Of a stretch of 64,000 nucleotides of DNA, positions 32,758-46,700 are shown piece by piece. The stretch lies in assembly GCF_001625215.2 (NCBI RefSeq), contig NC_030385.2, positions 33,195,598 to 33,259,597 on the forward strand, in the 5' to 3' direction. A program made the translations under genes and the position numbers. Source of the DNA: Daucus carota subsp. sativus (lineage: Eukaryota; Streptophyta; Magnoliopsida; Apiales; Apiaceae). The notes under the pieces are model-generated. The model saw only the letters and a list, made by a program, of their open reading frames with translations. It did not search any database and had not been told where the DNA came from. Each line of letters begins with the position of its first letter. Positions within the stretch are counted from its first letter, which is position 1.

Positions 32758-35289
32758 GAAATATATATAGAAACCTCGTCTGCCTGAGGGAGGATGGCAA
32801 CTGAAACTGCGCTAGTGTGTACACGCCCAGATTTCTCTGTTGCTGGAACTCGCTGCAAGAGAGCATCTGTCAAGTTTTAATCTAAACACACACACACACA
32901 CACACACACATATAATCTGCATTCAGAGATGAAGATAAGTTGGGGGTAGAGGGGGACGAAACAGCAAAGACGCTCAATTTTGAGGGGCAACAAACCTGCA
33001 CTCTGTGTATTCCACTTTCAAATTTAAGTTTTCCATATACATCAGCACCAGAAATTGCTGCACTAGCTTCCTGGTTAAGGTTAGTATGTTAGAGAACCTC
33101 ATGAGTCATAATGCAAATAAAGGTGAAGGCAATATCTATGATGTACACAAAAACCTGAACTTACACTAAGGTGTCAAGGGTAATTGTATTAAAATGCAGA
33201 ATGTACCTTGAAACCCTTAAGATCAGAGTCAGTAATATCTACAACTTCAAACTTCCAACCACTCTTTTGCGAGTATCTTTCATACCTGAATTATTTAGAC
33301 ATTCATGGAAGTAGCTTAAATGAGGGAATGATAATATTTCTGAAAATTCCCAATAGTATCAACTCTCACATTTTAAATATGTCCATTGCAAACAGAGAAG
33401 CCTCTTCCCCTCCCGTTCCTGGGGCAAATAATAAATAATTACAACTTTACCAACTACAGCTTACAGCCCAAGAGCAAGGGTATTGAACAGACTAGGACAT
33501 AGTGCCAGTTATATTTCTCACCTGCCCTCACTTCCAAAATACAATCACGTTCATCAGCATCATCCTTCGGCAATAATGACTTTAAGAGAACATTCTGCAG
33601 TCTTTTCTCTTCTTCCATCGACTGACCAAGTTCTTCCATAACCATGTCCTGCATAGACTTATCTTCTTGACATTCACTTTTGAGCATCTTCAAATCCTCG
33701 ATTTCCTGCAAAGCAATATACAAGCAAGAAAAGTTTTAAACTAAGGACAAGAACTGCCAAAAGCAAAAGATGTTACATGAGTATGTAAGTAGTGTTATAA
33801 AATAATGACAACCACTTCAACAAAAAAAGGTGAGATTACAAATATTCAATCTCCTGTAAAATAGAAAACAGAATCATCAGGTGGCTAACTTACATATATT
33901 ATGAAGATCCTGATAAAACTACAGTGATGAAATGAATGTAACAGAAGAAACTGATGAGATGATGAAACCTAAAAAAAAAAAAAATCTTTACTGAAGGGAT
34001 GCGAGACATTACAAGAATACAGGTACTGGTCATTCATGATTATTTAAGTATAATCATTGTTGTAAGGTGCTCGACTAGTCATGGAGTTATTACTCGAATA
34101 CAGGTATTGGCGCCATTATACTATAATTAACAAGTATAATCATTGTTGTCAAGTGCTCCACTAGTCACAGACCAGTCGTATTTTTGGAACCGACTGGTTC
34201 AATCAACTCTAAACTTGAAGGAAAGCCGGTCGAATTGGCGATCGTGATGTCAAGTTGTCGGGCCAACTGAAATAGTACTTTAGTTTTTAGCATTATTGTA
34301 ACATTAATTACTATTCTTTTTAATAAAATTATAACAGCTTCTATATGCATACATTATACACTTATGTATCTTATAATTTTATATACACTATACGCTTATT
34401 TAACATACAATCTTTTTACATAATTATAGATTTAGTAACCACGCGCTTGTCTTCAAACACCAAAGAAGATAATATGACTACAATGATCGTGAACCAAAAT
34501 AAGATATACAATAAACAAACACATGCGAGTGAGAGAGAAACAGTTTTATGGCAAGTAAAGTAATAATCTACTAATTCAGATACAAATAGAATTCAACAAC
34601 ATTTGAGTTGAAAGTGGTGTAAGCAGTAGAATACCTTCTGTTTAGCCCTCAACTCGTTAATGAGATCCATTGAGGCGCTAAGCTTACGAAGTTCCTTGTT
34701 AGCCTTTATACACTCGTGCGGTAAGGCTTCTGGCTGTCTTTAATTAAAACCAAGTTAAGTAAACATCAAACCTCATCTAATGACATAAAAGACTGTTAAC
34801 ACATACAACACAGGACTGTGCGAAAATGAGAGCCACACAAAACGATAACTGGCGATTTATAGGGAAAACTGGTAATTAAGATAAATATTACTTATCACGA
34901 TATAAATACAAATCAGCAACAATTACAGCTAATACTAAACGGAACAATAAGGTGTTTGTTACCTGACTAATGAGGCCCTGGAGATAATCACTTCGGTGTT
35001 GAATAGCGGAAAGCTTATGCTCCATTATGTTCACCAGATCGCTAGAAAATTGAGGATGCAATTCTGTTTCATTTCAAGGTTCTTTTCAAAGTCATCATCA
35101 TAACAAAATGGAATAGTTACATATGAGATATTAAGGTATAGAGCTAGGGTTTTAGGGTTAAAAGAGAAGGAATGAATTGGAGCGAGAGAAGAGAGAATTA
35201 CCAGTGGAGTATGAAGAAGATAAACAAAACTTGTGTGTAGATTGGTGGTGCCGTATTGATTTGATGATGTTGCGAGAACGAAGAAGCAT
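31232..35289 (-). CDS. Organellar (probably mitochondrial) peptide chain release factor 1
   Basis: Class I release factor that reads UAA/UAG and frees the finished protein from organellar ribosomes. Reading 5' to 3', eleven exons are 35289-35202, 35063-34963, 34733-34635, 33705-33522, 33418-33370, 33285-33207, 33070-32996, 32852-32775, 32624-32466, 31632-31537 and 31426-31232. All have GT/AG borders and sum to 400 residues. The N terminus ([20 protein letters not shown]) is basic and hydroxylated, like a mitochondrial transit peptide. The codon-recognition tripeptide PAT is at 228-230 and the catalytic GGQ at 272-274 within [35 protein letters not shown] comes from a 49-nt exon. The sequence resembles Arabidopsis At2g47020 as I recall it. 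An in-frame Met five codons upstream is also possible. Plastid targeting is less likely but not excluded. Confidence 0.93.
32733..32912. repeat. TA and CA microsatellites in release-factor introns
   Basis: A (TA)n tract lies at 32734-32755 with a short satellite at 32762-32768, and a (CA)n tract of about 13 units at 32885-32911. These lie in the introns on either side of the 78-nt exon 32775-32852. Confidence 0.8.
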
Positions 35290-35560
35290 ATCTCGAATCC
35301 CCATTCTTGGTAGAGGATGCAACACAGCAATTGATACAGAACCCTCTTTTGTGTTTCTTCCGGTTTCGAATCAATATACTGCACTGTATTTATTAATCGG
35401 TAGGGTTCCGACTCGATTCCAATCGGATTCTTTGAATTCTGACCAACTCTACGGATTCGGATAAAATTTATATATAATTTTATATTTAATATATTATAAA
35501 TTTTTAAATAATCTTAATGATTGTAATAAAAACAAGTTAGAATAAAATTAATGAGTTAGA

Positions 35561-37085
35561 TTCAACGGAGACCACATTTTTTTGGGGTGTAGGCCCTGAC
35601 AGTCACATTAATTAATAATATGGCCTTAATAGTCACGTTGGGTTAAGATGACCCTCAATGTCACACCAAAACGCTACTTAATATCCCGTTTATACAAAAC
35701 GTCACTTCGGTAAACGTCTTCAATTTTTTTTTGAACAAGTTGACATTCAATCTAGTGGGCTGGGCTTTTTTCGAATTACAAACGTCAATTAAAGTCACGT
35801 TCAACTTCTAAACGTGACTTAATCTCACGTTTATGTCTTTTTTTATTTTTTTTTTAAAATCTCAAAAATCTCTCAACGTAAATTTAAGTGACGTTTTTTC
35901 TTAAAAACACAGCTTTAACCCACGTTTTACTTCTAAAACGCAACTTAAACTTGAGTTTTGAATATTATTTTTTTAAAATTAATTTTATTTCAAGATAAAT
36001 AAAATATTCTAAAACCCAAATATGAATCCTAAAATATTAAAAATTATTAATCAATATTTTTAAGATTAAATTTTTAATTTGGTTCCTCGGCTTTAGGGTC
36101 ATCGGTCCTAAAGTCTCGCATTAATTAGGGTTAAGGCTGCCCTACACCCTCAATCCTAAACCCTAACCGTCGGTCAATTTAATATACAGTACGAATTAAT
36201 TATTCTGCAACCCAAACCTAAACCCTAAATGTTAACGGTTGTAAATTTATTTATTCCGCCGACGTCTCGGCTTCAGGGCCTTCGGTCCTTCAACCTCGCT
36301 TAATTAGGGTTTAGGCTTGAGGGAGTAGGGCCTAACGGCCCTACACCCTCAATCCTAAACCCTAACCGTCGGCCAATTTAATATACAGTACGAATTAATT
36401 ATTCTAAAACCCAAACCTCTCAAACCCTAACCGTCAGTCGATTTAATTTCAAGTATAAATAAATCATTTAAAAAACCCAAAATGTGAACCGTAAAATGAT
36501 AACAATTATTAATGTCCAAGTCTTTTTTGTTTATAAACTAAGTTGCTAACGTAACTTCTTGTTACATTTTGCATGTGCACAAAAGTAAATCCGGTAAACG
36601 TCAATGCGTGCTCCGTTTGATGTGTTACAGTAAACGCCACTTTAAGTGGAGTTTTGAAGTGACTGTGAGGGCCTTTTTTCTAAACAGTGACATTTGGGGC
36701 ATTATATACTCAAATTGTGCCTCTCAGGGCCTTTTCTCATTTTTTTGGAGACCTGAAAACCACCAATGTTCTGCAAGTAAAATATTTCATTAAAACATTG
36801 CAAATCGTATAGTTTTGCAAATCATATTCTACAAAATCATTATTTCATCTAAGATCTTGAATATCATATAAGTTTTACATCTATAACATTACAAAATGTT
36901 TTATTTTATGAAATATGTTTAGTTTGCAGAATATTTGTTCAACTTGCAGAACATACTTTATCTGCCTATTAAACATAGATGATCTTCAATAATTTTAATG
37001 AGTGCATGATATTTGTAGAATATATTCTACAACATAATGTATTTTATAGTGTTTTAATTGCAGAACATGCGTGGTCTCCGATGAA
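35561..37085. mobile_element. Inverted-repeat element, possibly composite Mutator-like
   Basis: Ends TTCAACGGAGACCAC (35561) and GTGGTCTCCGATGAA (37085) are inverted repeats with one mismatch over 15 bp. Inside, 'aggccctgacagtcac' (about 35582) faces 'gtgactgtgagggcct' (about 36659), a second inverted pair, so one element may be nested in another. A direct repeat of about 199 bp (36077-36440) with 'cctaaaccctaaccgtcgg' lies in the middle. No transposase is present and no target duplication was found. Confidence 0.45.
36077..36440. repeat. ~199-bp direct repeat with telomere-like motifs
   Basis: 'ctacaccctcaatcctaaac' occurs at 36142 and 36341, 199 bp apart, within longer similar units. Each unit contains CCTAAACCCTAACC, close to the plant telomere repeat CCCTAAA. 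The array is inside the 35561-37085 element. Confidence 0.7.
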
Positions 37086-37984
37086 ACAGCGGTCTGCTAT
37101 GATTTAATATTCAAAATATTATGGATAATTTGAAGTACTATGATAAAAATACAAATCATAATTACAAAAATTTAGACACTAAAAAGAGAATAAAATATAC
37201 TATGATAATTATATATTTTAAGCAAGAATCGAGTATCAATATATGCTTATTATGATTGTTTCCAATTTTGAATGTAATTTATAAAATCGTAAATTATATT
37301 TTATGAACCGGGAATGGTTGATTTGGAAAATAAATATGAATTTGTCCGTAAGAATGAGTGTATATTATTATTATGATAATTCGATATTCATACAGATGTA
37401 TATGGTAAGTTTATAAACTAAATTTTGCCAACCAAACTTGAAAACCTAAAAGTTATATATATAAATTATTTGTGAACAACTCAGGCTTAGGTTTAGTTCG
37501 AATCGAATTTTTCGTGAGTAAATTGATTTTGAACATCACTTTTCATTCAATTAAAAAATTCAGATGAGCTAATATTAAACTCAATTTGAAATCTCTACTA
37601 TGTAGAAAACAAACTTTTTTCTTGAAATATTTTCTTTTTGTGTTTATTTATCATCTAACATTTCAACGATCTGGTTATTTAAAAACAAGTTAGGTCTCAA
37701 TTATTTGACCTTACATCAAGCAAATCGGAGATGCGAGGTGATCATTCATATGGGTCCATCTGATGATGCAATGCAATATCCCTACAACGTACTAATTTTT
37801 GCAGAGTCAAAGTGTTCAAGATCGTCATGTCTTAGATTATGAAAATACATTATAAAAAATCGAAAAAACAGGTGTTATCTTTCCAAAACATAAACCTACA
37901 TGATTAATATTTCATCTTTTCATGATTAAGTATGACCCTGTGATTCAGATTATGAGTGATAATTTGATTTAAAACTATTCATTA
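37086..37984. other. AT-rich intergenic DNA left of the duplication
   Basis: No gene or element is supported here. The stretch ends abruptly at 37984, where the duplicated segment begins. Confidence 0.5.
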
Positions 37985-38642
37985 ATTTAAATTTGAATCA
38001 TATTTTAGACCGCTGGTAGATTAATACGAGGGCAAAACTGCCCCATAGTTGGAGTTGCCTGCATCATCTTTACTCTACTTTTTCTGAATCCACTATAATC
38101 GTTTTTTTCCAAAGGGTAACATTTTATGACAATTTGCATGATGCAAACCAACATCAAAAGAAATATTACCGACCCTTCAAGTTTGAACTTTATGTCACAG
38201 TCCATGTATACAGTCTCCCCTAATCCAAAGTGTTCCATTAATATCAACACAAGAGAAAGAACTGAAGTGATGCTTTGCTTACTTGCAAACAAGGATGAGT
38301 ATGAACCATAAATTTTCTTGGTTCATCAAGGAATAAGACAATCTAGCAGTAATGCTTATCCCTTGTGCTGAAATATACTCAGCTTCAATTTCATCCCCAT
38401 TCCATGTAGTCAACAAAAAATTCACTCGTAACCGAGTATAAAGGCACAACACCCAATGGTAAATGCTTATCTCTATTCCCTGGTGCTGGAATCGACTTGG
38501 CTTCAACCACTCCATTCATGAGTGTTCACGACCAAAATACGGTTTTCCATTACAAAATATTCTGTTTTCCTTCTTTGGCTAGGCTTAGTGTATAACAATC
38601 TACGCATACTTGCAGATGCCAAGACAGTAAAACTTTACCACT

Positions 38643-41600
38643 TCAAGCATCAGTACCAGAACTTGAATTACTTTCACTCTCTGCAATGGTAATTGTGATG
38701 GGTTGCCATCCAGGCTCAGTATGCGTAATCCATCTCTTCAAAGTTATTATCATATTTAATATCTGTAATACCTCACCCAGTGAAAGATCTTTCAAACATA
38801 ATGTTTTCAGAATCAAACCTGCTTGATACCTGTTTTGCAGATTGATTAAAGCAATTATTCACAATGTACAAATTTCAAACTTAAAACACACAAAAGACGA
38901 GTACAGAAGTTACCTGCACTCAGAAGCCATCATTGCTGAATGACCAGCTGAGGAACATAAAAACTTCTGAATCCCATCCCACGTAGCTTTGGAATACTGA
39001 TACTGGTTGCCACCACTAGTGTCCACACATTCCCACAGTCTCTCAATCCGACCTACATACAGAGACACTGCCCCCTGACTTTGTTTCACTATCATCTGGT
39101 GCTCAACTGCAAAATTTATAGCCTTCTCGACATCGATATTACGGAACTTCAACTCACCATAACGAATACAGTCCTTTATGTTTGCTTCCGAGGGTATTAG
39201 CTTTTCCAGCTTCAGATGGTGCAAAGCAAGTAAAACGACACCTATAAGGCCTTCTATGTAGTCAGAAGGCTTTCGGCACTGTGGAGCTTTGCCCATGCTA
39301 TTGTCCAATTTGCTCTTGGAAATTGATGATATTTTAGATGGAACCTCAGAAGTTGGAAAACTGCTAATATCTATCATGTTAAAAGACAGCTGCTGTGTTG
39401 GTTGCGAGATACTTGCAGGCATTACAGGCTTATTAACTCCAAAAAATTCATGAGGAGCGCTCATTATCTGTCTCACCGGGGCATTTTCAGGCTGGGCAGT
39501 ATCAACACTCAAGGCTCTTGTTATAAGAGGCTGATTCTCTGCACCAGCTACTGCAGGACCAATGAATCTATGATTACTTGAGGGTATATTTTCGGAATAC
39601 GAACCTGCAGTTTTGTTTGATAGAGATGCATCCCGACCTAGACCCTGAGATGCTGCAGAGTGTAGAATATTGCTATTATTACCAAGCTGCAAAAATCCAC
39701 CAGTGGCCAACGGATATCCTCCGGTAAGAAGGGTTGCCCAGAGCCAAACACTCTCTGCAGCTGCAACGAGTGCAGCAGATGCTCGTGGGGGCTGGGCTAA
39801 GAGGATATTATACCTCCGCATTCGCAATTGATGAAGTGCATTAGAAAAATCCCTATCCCCAGAAATAAGTAAATAATTTGCAGGAGCAGGATTGTCGACT
39901 GCCCATAACAACATATCAACCAAGATTTTCTTGTCACTAGCATCCTTAACACCTGTGCATATACAAATATATCAAGAAAAACAAAAACATTCCAAGTCAG
40001 GAAACTGAGTATGATATATCCTCAACCAGTGTTGCAATACGCGAAATATCCAATTATGAAGCGCGATTACTCGCACGATTTTTGACAGAAGTGAAATTAT
40101 ATAAACAATTATCTGTATTTGTACATATATACTTTTTTAAACGTTTGTTCTAAAATTTCAAAACAGAAGAGTACTTTAATATAGTTTTAGCCATAATAAT
40201 AATTCTTCAACACAGTAAAAATATCACATAAAAGTATCAAATTATAGGTCCATAACTCAGTATATTTAGTAAGTCTAAGAGGGCAGAGCCGAACACAAAT
40301 TAAAAGTAGTATTTAGAGCTGATATTCAACATTAGCGGTTATAAAGACAAGTAGGGTTTTTTTAGGTTAAGGGCATTTGAGTCTTGCTATTAACAGCATG
40401 ATTTTTTTTTTGGCACTTTTTACAGCGAGTTGTGTGCTTTTTGCGAGTAAGCGCGATTTTATGCCAATTTGAGAATCGCTCATACGCAACTCGCAGAACC
40501 TTCGTCTACTCGCAGTGCACAATAATCATGAGTTTTAAAACACTGTCCTTAACCTAATGAGATCTTATCTACCAAGATCAATGAGGTCTACAATAAGACA
40601 AAAGTCAATTTGTTGGTATAAAAAGAGTTTACTAGAATATATTAGGTTCTATAGAAACATATTTACACAGAGTCAAATTCATTTCATCTGGTAGTACTTA
40701 AGCAATTAACAACTTTGGACAAACTGTTTTTTCAGTTACAACAAGAGGACTTCATATGTATAATTTGTATCATGATGGTGTGAATAATACTAGCAGCATT
40801 ACAAGCAAAGGCGTCTCAACAACGTAATAAAAGTATAGACATAATTTATTCACCAAAAGAAACTATATGTTTTGTCAAATTATATATATATATAAGAGGC
40901 ACTGGAGGAATTGTTTATCGACTGAAGAATGTTGGAATCATACAAACACACACATGTACCTCTCTTACATGAAAAGCTATGACTATGTTCCACAAACATA
41001 ACAAAAAATATGATTCTGTTCTACTTTGTATGAAGGCCAAAGAAAAACGTATTACTTAAACCATTAGCGTATCTAGTTTGAAAAATTTGTAACATACACA
41101 TTAACACAATCACGAAAACGAATATATGCTCAACCTGACAAACCCTTCACTAAGCTATGTTGACACCATTGCTTCACACCTAACTGAACAAACTACTGCT
41201 CATTACTACAGATGCTGAACCCAATCCCGATTTACAAATGCATCTCAATTTTTGATTTATAAAGAAACAGAAAAATCGCGAGAACAGCACTGGCAAAGAT
41301 AGTAAGATATTAACCAAACCAAAAAAAAACATAACACTGTTGCATTCTGAAGCAAACTTACAAAAACACTTACCAAAAAAAACATAACACTGTCGCATTC
41401 TGAAGCAAACTTACAAAAACACTAACCAAAAAAAACATAACACTGTCGCATTCTGAAGCACACTTACAAAAACACTAACCAAAACAAACATAAGCAATAT
41501 ATACAAATAAAATCGTGTCGAGAATAAGCAAAGTTATCCCTATGCAACTAAATAGAGAGACTATTGCCGTATAAACTCGGACAATAACAACTTAAAAGAT

Positions 41601-41968
41601 TTACTAAAACTAGTAAAATACTCATCCAATCAAAAATTAAACCCTAAGCTATCTGCAGAGCGAGCGAGAGAGAGAGAGAGAGAGTAAGTACCAGCAGGGA
41701 CGTGATTAAGTGAAATGCCAGTACTATTAAGAGCCTCTTGAACAGGTTTAGGAATGCGAAGAATATCACCGTAAGCAGAGATAGAAATGGGGCCGCAGTA
41801 GCTCATTTTGGCCAGTGCTGAGCTTATATTCTGTGCTATTCCGTACACATCGAATCCCCTTGGGACCTGGCAGTTCTCTATGTCCCACCACACCGAAGTT
41901 TTCGCCATCCTGTACTGTATTTTCGCTGCACCGGCGATCGCCGGCGGTGTTTTCCCGTCGCCTGACAT
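38643..41968 (-). CDS. NYN-domain putative endoribonuclease, left copy
   Basis: NYN (PIN-like) domain protein of the plant group related to MARF1/limkain b1, a predicted metal-dependent ribonuclease or RNA-binding factor. Exons 41968-41692, 39952-38914 and 38829-38643 have GT/AG borders and give 500 residues. The NYN fold starts at VWWDIENCQVPRG (26-38) and includes DASDK (96-100) and LLISGDRDFSNAL (120-132). These provide the conserved acidic residues (D29, D99, D125, D127). The C-terminal region after about 350 (GLIGVVLLALHHLKLEKLIP, then the EANIKDCIRYGELK block) resembles the conserved tail of these plant proteins. A low-complexity Ser/Pro/Gln linker joins the two. The large first intron holds a hAT-type MITE and a 53-bp tandem repeat. 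RNA cleavage is inferred. Confidence 0.9.
40027..40545. mobile_element. hAT-type MITE in NYN intron 1, left copy
   Basis: Ends CAGTGTT and AACACTG are short inverted repeats. The flanks TCCTCAAC (40019-40026) and TCCTTAAC (40546-40553) match at 7 of 8 bases, as for an older hAT insertion. The interior contains facing 'gcgcgattactcgc' and 'gcgagtaagcgcgat' arms. Confidence 0.8.
41318..41480. repeat. 53-bp tandem repeat in NYN intron 1, left copy
   Basis: Three successive copies of a unit containing 'aacataacactgtcgcattc' and 'acttacaaaaacact' are 53 bp apart. The matching array in the right copy is at 52243-52405. Confidence 0.85.
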
Positions 41969-42327
41969 CGAAGCTCACTCGTGCTCTACTTGTGAGTGTG
42001 AAAAACACCGAATGTAATAAATGTCTGATTGTATTTGTTGCCCGGTTTATTCTCACGAGTCGCGATGTTAACATTGGGCGCCTGGGAAGACTGTTGTGTT
42101 TTAAACAGGACCTGTCCGTATAACATATTTTTTTTTGCGATTAGAATTATAATAAAATTTTAAAACTTTTATTTTTATTTTTCTGTTTGATAAATAAATA
42201 TTTATTTTGATTTTCTGATTAAGAAAACTCTTAATGAAATAACCGGCTTACTCGTGCTGTTAAAAAAACACATAATATGATAAAAATATTATAATTTATA
42301 ATAGGAAAAATATTATATAAAATTATA

Positions 42328-42571
42328 CTCTCTCTCTGTCTCATTTTATATGATCTTATCACTTTTTGTATATTTTTTAGGTAGACAAAAGAGGTTTGTG
42401 CACATAATATTTTTTCGTGAATTTTTTTTTATTAAAATTTAAATTTTAAACTTTTATACAAAATAAAAATTATTAAAAAATATTGTATAAAAATACATCT
42501 ATCAAACATATTGAAATACGTGTAAACACTAAACTAGCCGTATAAACCCGGGAGGCCGGGGACAGAGGGAG
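42328..42571. mobile_element. Stowaway-like MITE, left copy
   Basis: The right end reads GGGGACAGAGGGAG followed by TA, and the left end TA-CTCTCTCTCTGTCTC, the well-known 'CTCCCTCNGTC' Stowaway terminus with TA target duplication. It is 244 bp and non-coding, between the NYN and ABCG genes. The partner in the right copy is 53251-53494. Confidence 0.8.
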
Positions 42572-43717
42572 TATGTTATAACATAGGTTCTTAATTTTTG
42601 AACTTGAGAATAGTGTAGAAGGGAAAATGTGAATATTTAATTTTTAGAAAAATATAAATAAATTCATAAACTTTGTAGAATATGAATAAATAAACTAAAA
42701 TATAATATTAGAACAAATATCGCAAACTAGCTGTGCACAAAGTAGCAATCGGCTACATAAAAATTATAAATGGATCTTCTCTCTCTAACTTGAAGGTATG
42801 TCTCTCATTTCATCACAGTTTGTAATAATTTTGTGTTAGTGTTTCTTAGGTTCAGTGGTAATCTTATGTGAATGCTCTGTTGGACTATTTGTGTTGTTAA
42901 TTTATTAAGCATCTCCAGATTCATATATTCTTATTGTTATTGATATGGTAACTTAGGATGAGTGATATTTGAGGAAGATGATAAAATTTCATATGTTTTG
43001 AAGCAACCGGTAAAAATAGGGAACAATTGCTACATGATATGCTCCATTAAACTGAATGACCTAATTATACAGCTAACCTAAACATGATGGACCTGATCTT
43101 AGGTTGGAAAAAGGTTTTGAGGGATATCTGTGGGTTGTGGTCTTTACGGATTGAAAATTGTCTTCATGACCATTGATTTTTCTACTCGAAATTGTCTCAT
43201 TGATACATTTCTTTCTTGCGATGTGGCAATTTCAAGCCTCTAGTATTTTAGCTCGATGAGAGGCTGCATGTTTTCTATTTTAGTTCTTGCTATTGCAAAG
43301 GTGCATTGTGAGTACGATAGATAGTCCCTTCAAAAAGTGATGGTATGACCTCCATCTACTGCATGATTTCCCCCGGCATACAGTTGCAGTGAAGTACATG
43401 ATTATCGTGATAAATCATGGTTACTCTTACATTTATTTTTGGCAACTTATTTTACTTTCATTTTCCAGCGTAAATACAGTCACCAAAAATGGGCAGCCTA
43501 TCCAGAAAATCATTCTTTCTATGGTTTTTCTGATTATGTTGTTATCTCCTTTAAACTATGGAGTCGTAAGTGGCATCACATCTGTCTCTCTACCGGCTAT
43601 CCTGTGGATCCCATTTACTTTTTAAGGTCAAACCCTCCCCTTGATCCAATCAAAAGATGTCGTAAATGCTAATCTTGAATTTGTATTACAACTCCAGTCT
43701 TATGTTTTCACTTCTAC
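42572..43717. other. Intergenic region between NYN and ABCG 3' end, left copy
   Basis: The NYN promoter and ABCG 3' untranslated region should lie here. Plus-strand open frames at 43389-43829 overlap each other and the end of the ABCG gene and are not supported as genes. Confidence 0.4.
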
Positions 43718-46700
43718 TTATCTCCTCTGGAAGTTGAGTTTTGCAGAGAAGTATATGAACAGTGATGCAAATGCAAATGGAAATGCAGCAAGAACTATCG
43801 CCACAAGACATGTATCACCGCTACGATAACCATAATAACTTTCTAAAAAGGCATTGGTTGCCTTTTTTTCCCCGAGTACTCCTATTTCCTTGTCTACATC
43901 TCCGTATTGTGTTGTGATAAAGCTTCTCAAGGACCAGGATGTTGGCAAAATCCAGTAACACCAAACCCACCACTTAGGCATTTGCTACAAAAAACACGAA
44001 AAAAGATGAATAAATAAGCTATAAGAGTATAATGTAATATTTCGATCAGAATCATTATACTTGAGAGGGTTGAGAGATTTCAGAAAGGGCTTACAGGTTC
44101 AGGAATTAGAAATCCTGAGAGAAGTGCGGTCATGGTATTAAAGAAGCTTGAGGTAACAGATGCCACTTGGAAAGATCGGGTCATAGAAACAAACATCATT
44201 CCAATGTAAGTGTAATAGAGCATTGTACAGAACATGGTGTAGAGATACCAAAATCCTTTAGCGACAGACCAGTAGAAGCCTATTGCTGGATATGTGATTA
44301 TAATGAAGATACATGATTGAAGAAATATGTATGGAATTTCAACAATGACCTGCAAAGAGAAAAGACGGAGAAGTCAGTTTTACGTTCATTAGGACATGTT
44401 GGAAGCTGTATTTCAAGTATAATAATTCATTGCTTCTCAGTATCTTTATACCTGTGCTAATGAATAAGTCCATGAAGAGTACATTCCTGCAAACCTTTCT
44501 CTGTATACAACGCTGCGCTCAGTAGCTATAAGTGATAGAATAGAATTGCAGTTACCTATCCCCAGAAACTGTTGGAAGATGAACAATGATCCTACTATAT
44601 TGTACAAGTCCTGTTCGTCATTTCTTCAGACCAAAATATTCAAGCAGAACTATTGTTAGATGTCTAGATGTCCAAACAGATAACTCTAAGTGTCTATCAG
44701 AACTTCTGTATAACAAGTTTTATAATTGACATTGTGACTCACTTGAAAAAACCGATTTTTTTATTGCATCAGGTTCTCAGGCTTTTTAGGAAGATTCGAA
44801 CCCATAACTTTGTCACGCGGGTAATCGGAAGGAGATAGAGTTCTATCAAGAGGTTATCCCCGACTTCTCAACCAGATTAATCCTATTACATGTTTGTCAG
44901 AAGACTGTTCGATAAATAAGCTTTTTTAGTTCACATATACGGATGGGGTTTATATCTGATCTGCCAACTATTGCTGAATGATGTATTCAATAAGTGAAAA
45001 TTGAGTATATATGCTCTCAGAGCTAGAGTACCAGGACGGTTCTTTTCTGTCTACAGTCGACACTTTATTTTTTTATGTATTACTCTAGGTGAAATAATAG
45101 AGCAGTAATTATTTGCAGACTAATCTAGGGAAAAACTAAAAAGCAATCACACTTACATTTCTTTTCCTTTTCCCCATAGAATAGCTCCTAGTAGAAAAGA
45201 TGCCACAGTGACGAATGTTAGACGTGCCAAATTATATTTAGGACTCCTCCAATAGGACAAGTTCTGCTTCCACAAGCATGCTTTAAACTGTTCCCATTCG
45301 TTTTGCATAAAACGGGTTGGAAATTGTAGTTCTTCTGAACCTCGTCCTGGAGAGTGCAATTCTCTGGCCCGTACCTTGGTTTTCCTACATAGTAAAGTAA
45401 TCTACTAAGCTCCTTATAGCTGTAAGTATGACTATGGATATCCTTTGAAAGATATAAATTGGAAAGTACTTGTTGTCGTAGTTATTAAATCAATGGCGAA
45501 GAAATCATAGATATTATCTCATGTTTGCAACAACTTATAATGATGGAATGTATATAGTTTAGATATGAAGATCTAATATATGGTATTTGGAGTTATTCTG
45601 TACATAGACCTCATTACTCATTAGTGATGTGAAAGCGAAATAACTCTGTCAACCTGCTGCAGACCAATGCATAAGAATTCATCGGAAAAGAGCTTCAGTA
45701 TAAAAATAATACTCACCAACATAGGGAAGATTCTTTATAGAGTTTGCTTAAGTCGATTTCATGTCGTGCTTCTGCAGTTAAACTCGAAACCTCAAGCATC
45801 CAGGTAGCAGGGTTGTAGTTCTCCTGAATTTTTGGTACTCCAGGAATGTTCTGCACAAGTAAGGGAACATTTGAAAAAGTTTAGGACACCTGTATGGTTT
45901 TCTATATTTACGTGGGTCAGAAATGAGCTTGACTTGAGAGGTTTTAGGGGTAATTGTTAACTACTTTTTTCTTAGTTGTAATAGAGAGAGTTGAATAGTT
46001 TTGTACATGAACCTATACACCAGTTCCAAATTTGTGAGATTATAATGTTGAGGTTTTTAAGTTCTTCCATTAATGTATAGCAGGATAGGGATGTTTAGCA
46101 GGGGATAGGGATATATGAGGCACTATCTACTAATTAGTAACTTTATGATAAGTACTATTATTTTAGTATCTACCATTCTACCTTTTAGTTTTCTTTTTAA
46201 TGCTGAATTTATTACCAAAACTCCTTGAAACTTTACATGTTACAGTTTGGTTCAGGATTCAAGTAAATTTTTGCCATGAAGAATCAAATGATTAAAAAAG
46301 TAAGATCTACTGTTTATTATGGTGATGATGAAAATGTTCTGAAAATGACATGAGGATTTTAAGGCTATGAATGACTAATTGAATGAATCAAATGACTAAA
46401 GTACGTTAAAAGAAGTTTTAGATTCTCTGGTCAACTTCAATATAATTAGTCCTTTACAATGTTGTAAAATTCATGTTCTGAAAGTTAGTGATGAGATATA
46501 GGGTCATATATTCAGATTTCAACTTCCAATATGTATTGAACTTGAACAGTATGTAGTTAAGGAGCAACCCTACATAATACTTGTAAATTACATCTGAAAA
46601 GCTAGGTGTTAATGATGAAATAACTAAATGGTCATCTCTTACCTCAAAATATTCAATTAATTTACTCGAATGCTGACCGAGTTCTCCAGAATATATTATC

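Noticed and set aside
41766-42123. Frames on both strands over NYN exon 1 and its upstream region (also at 52689-53046)
   Set aside because: Alternative-frame shadows of the NYN first exon; no independent support.
43389-43829. Overlapping plus-strand frames next to the ABCG 3' end (also at 54312-54752)
   Set aside because: They overlap in several frames, match nothing I recognise, run into the ABCG last exon antisense and recur only through the duplication.
44757-44880. tRNA gene
   Set aside because: Only a B-box match (GGGTTCGAATC) is convincing; no acceptor stem or anticodon arm can be built, so it is listed only as a possible SINE.
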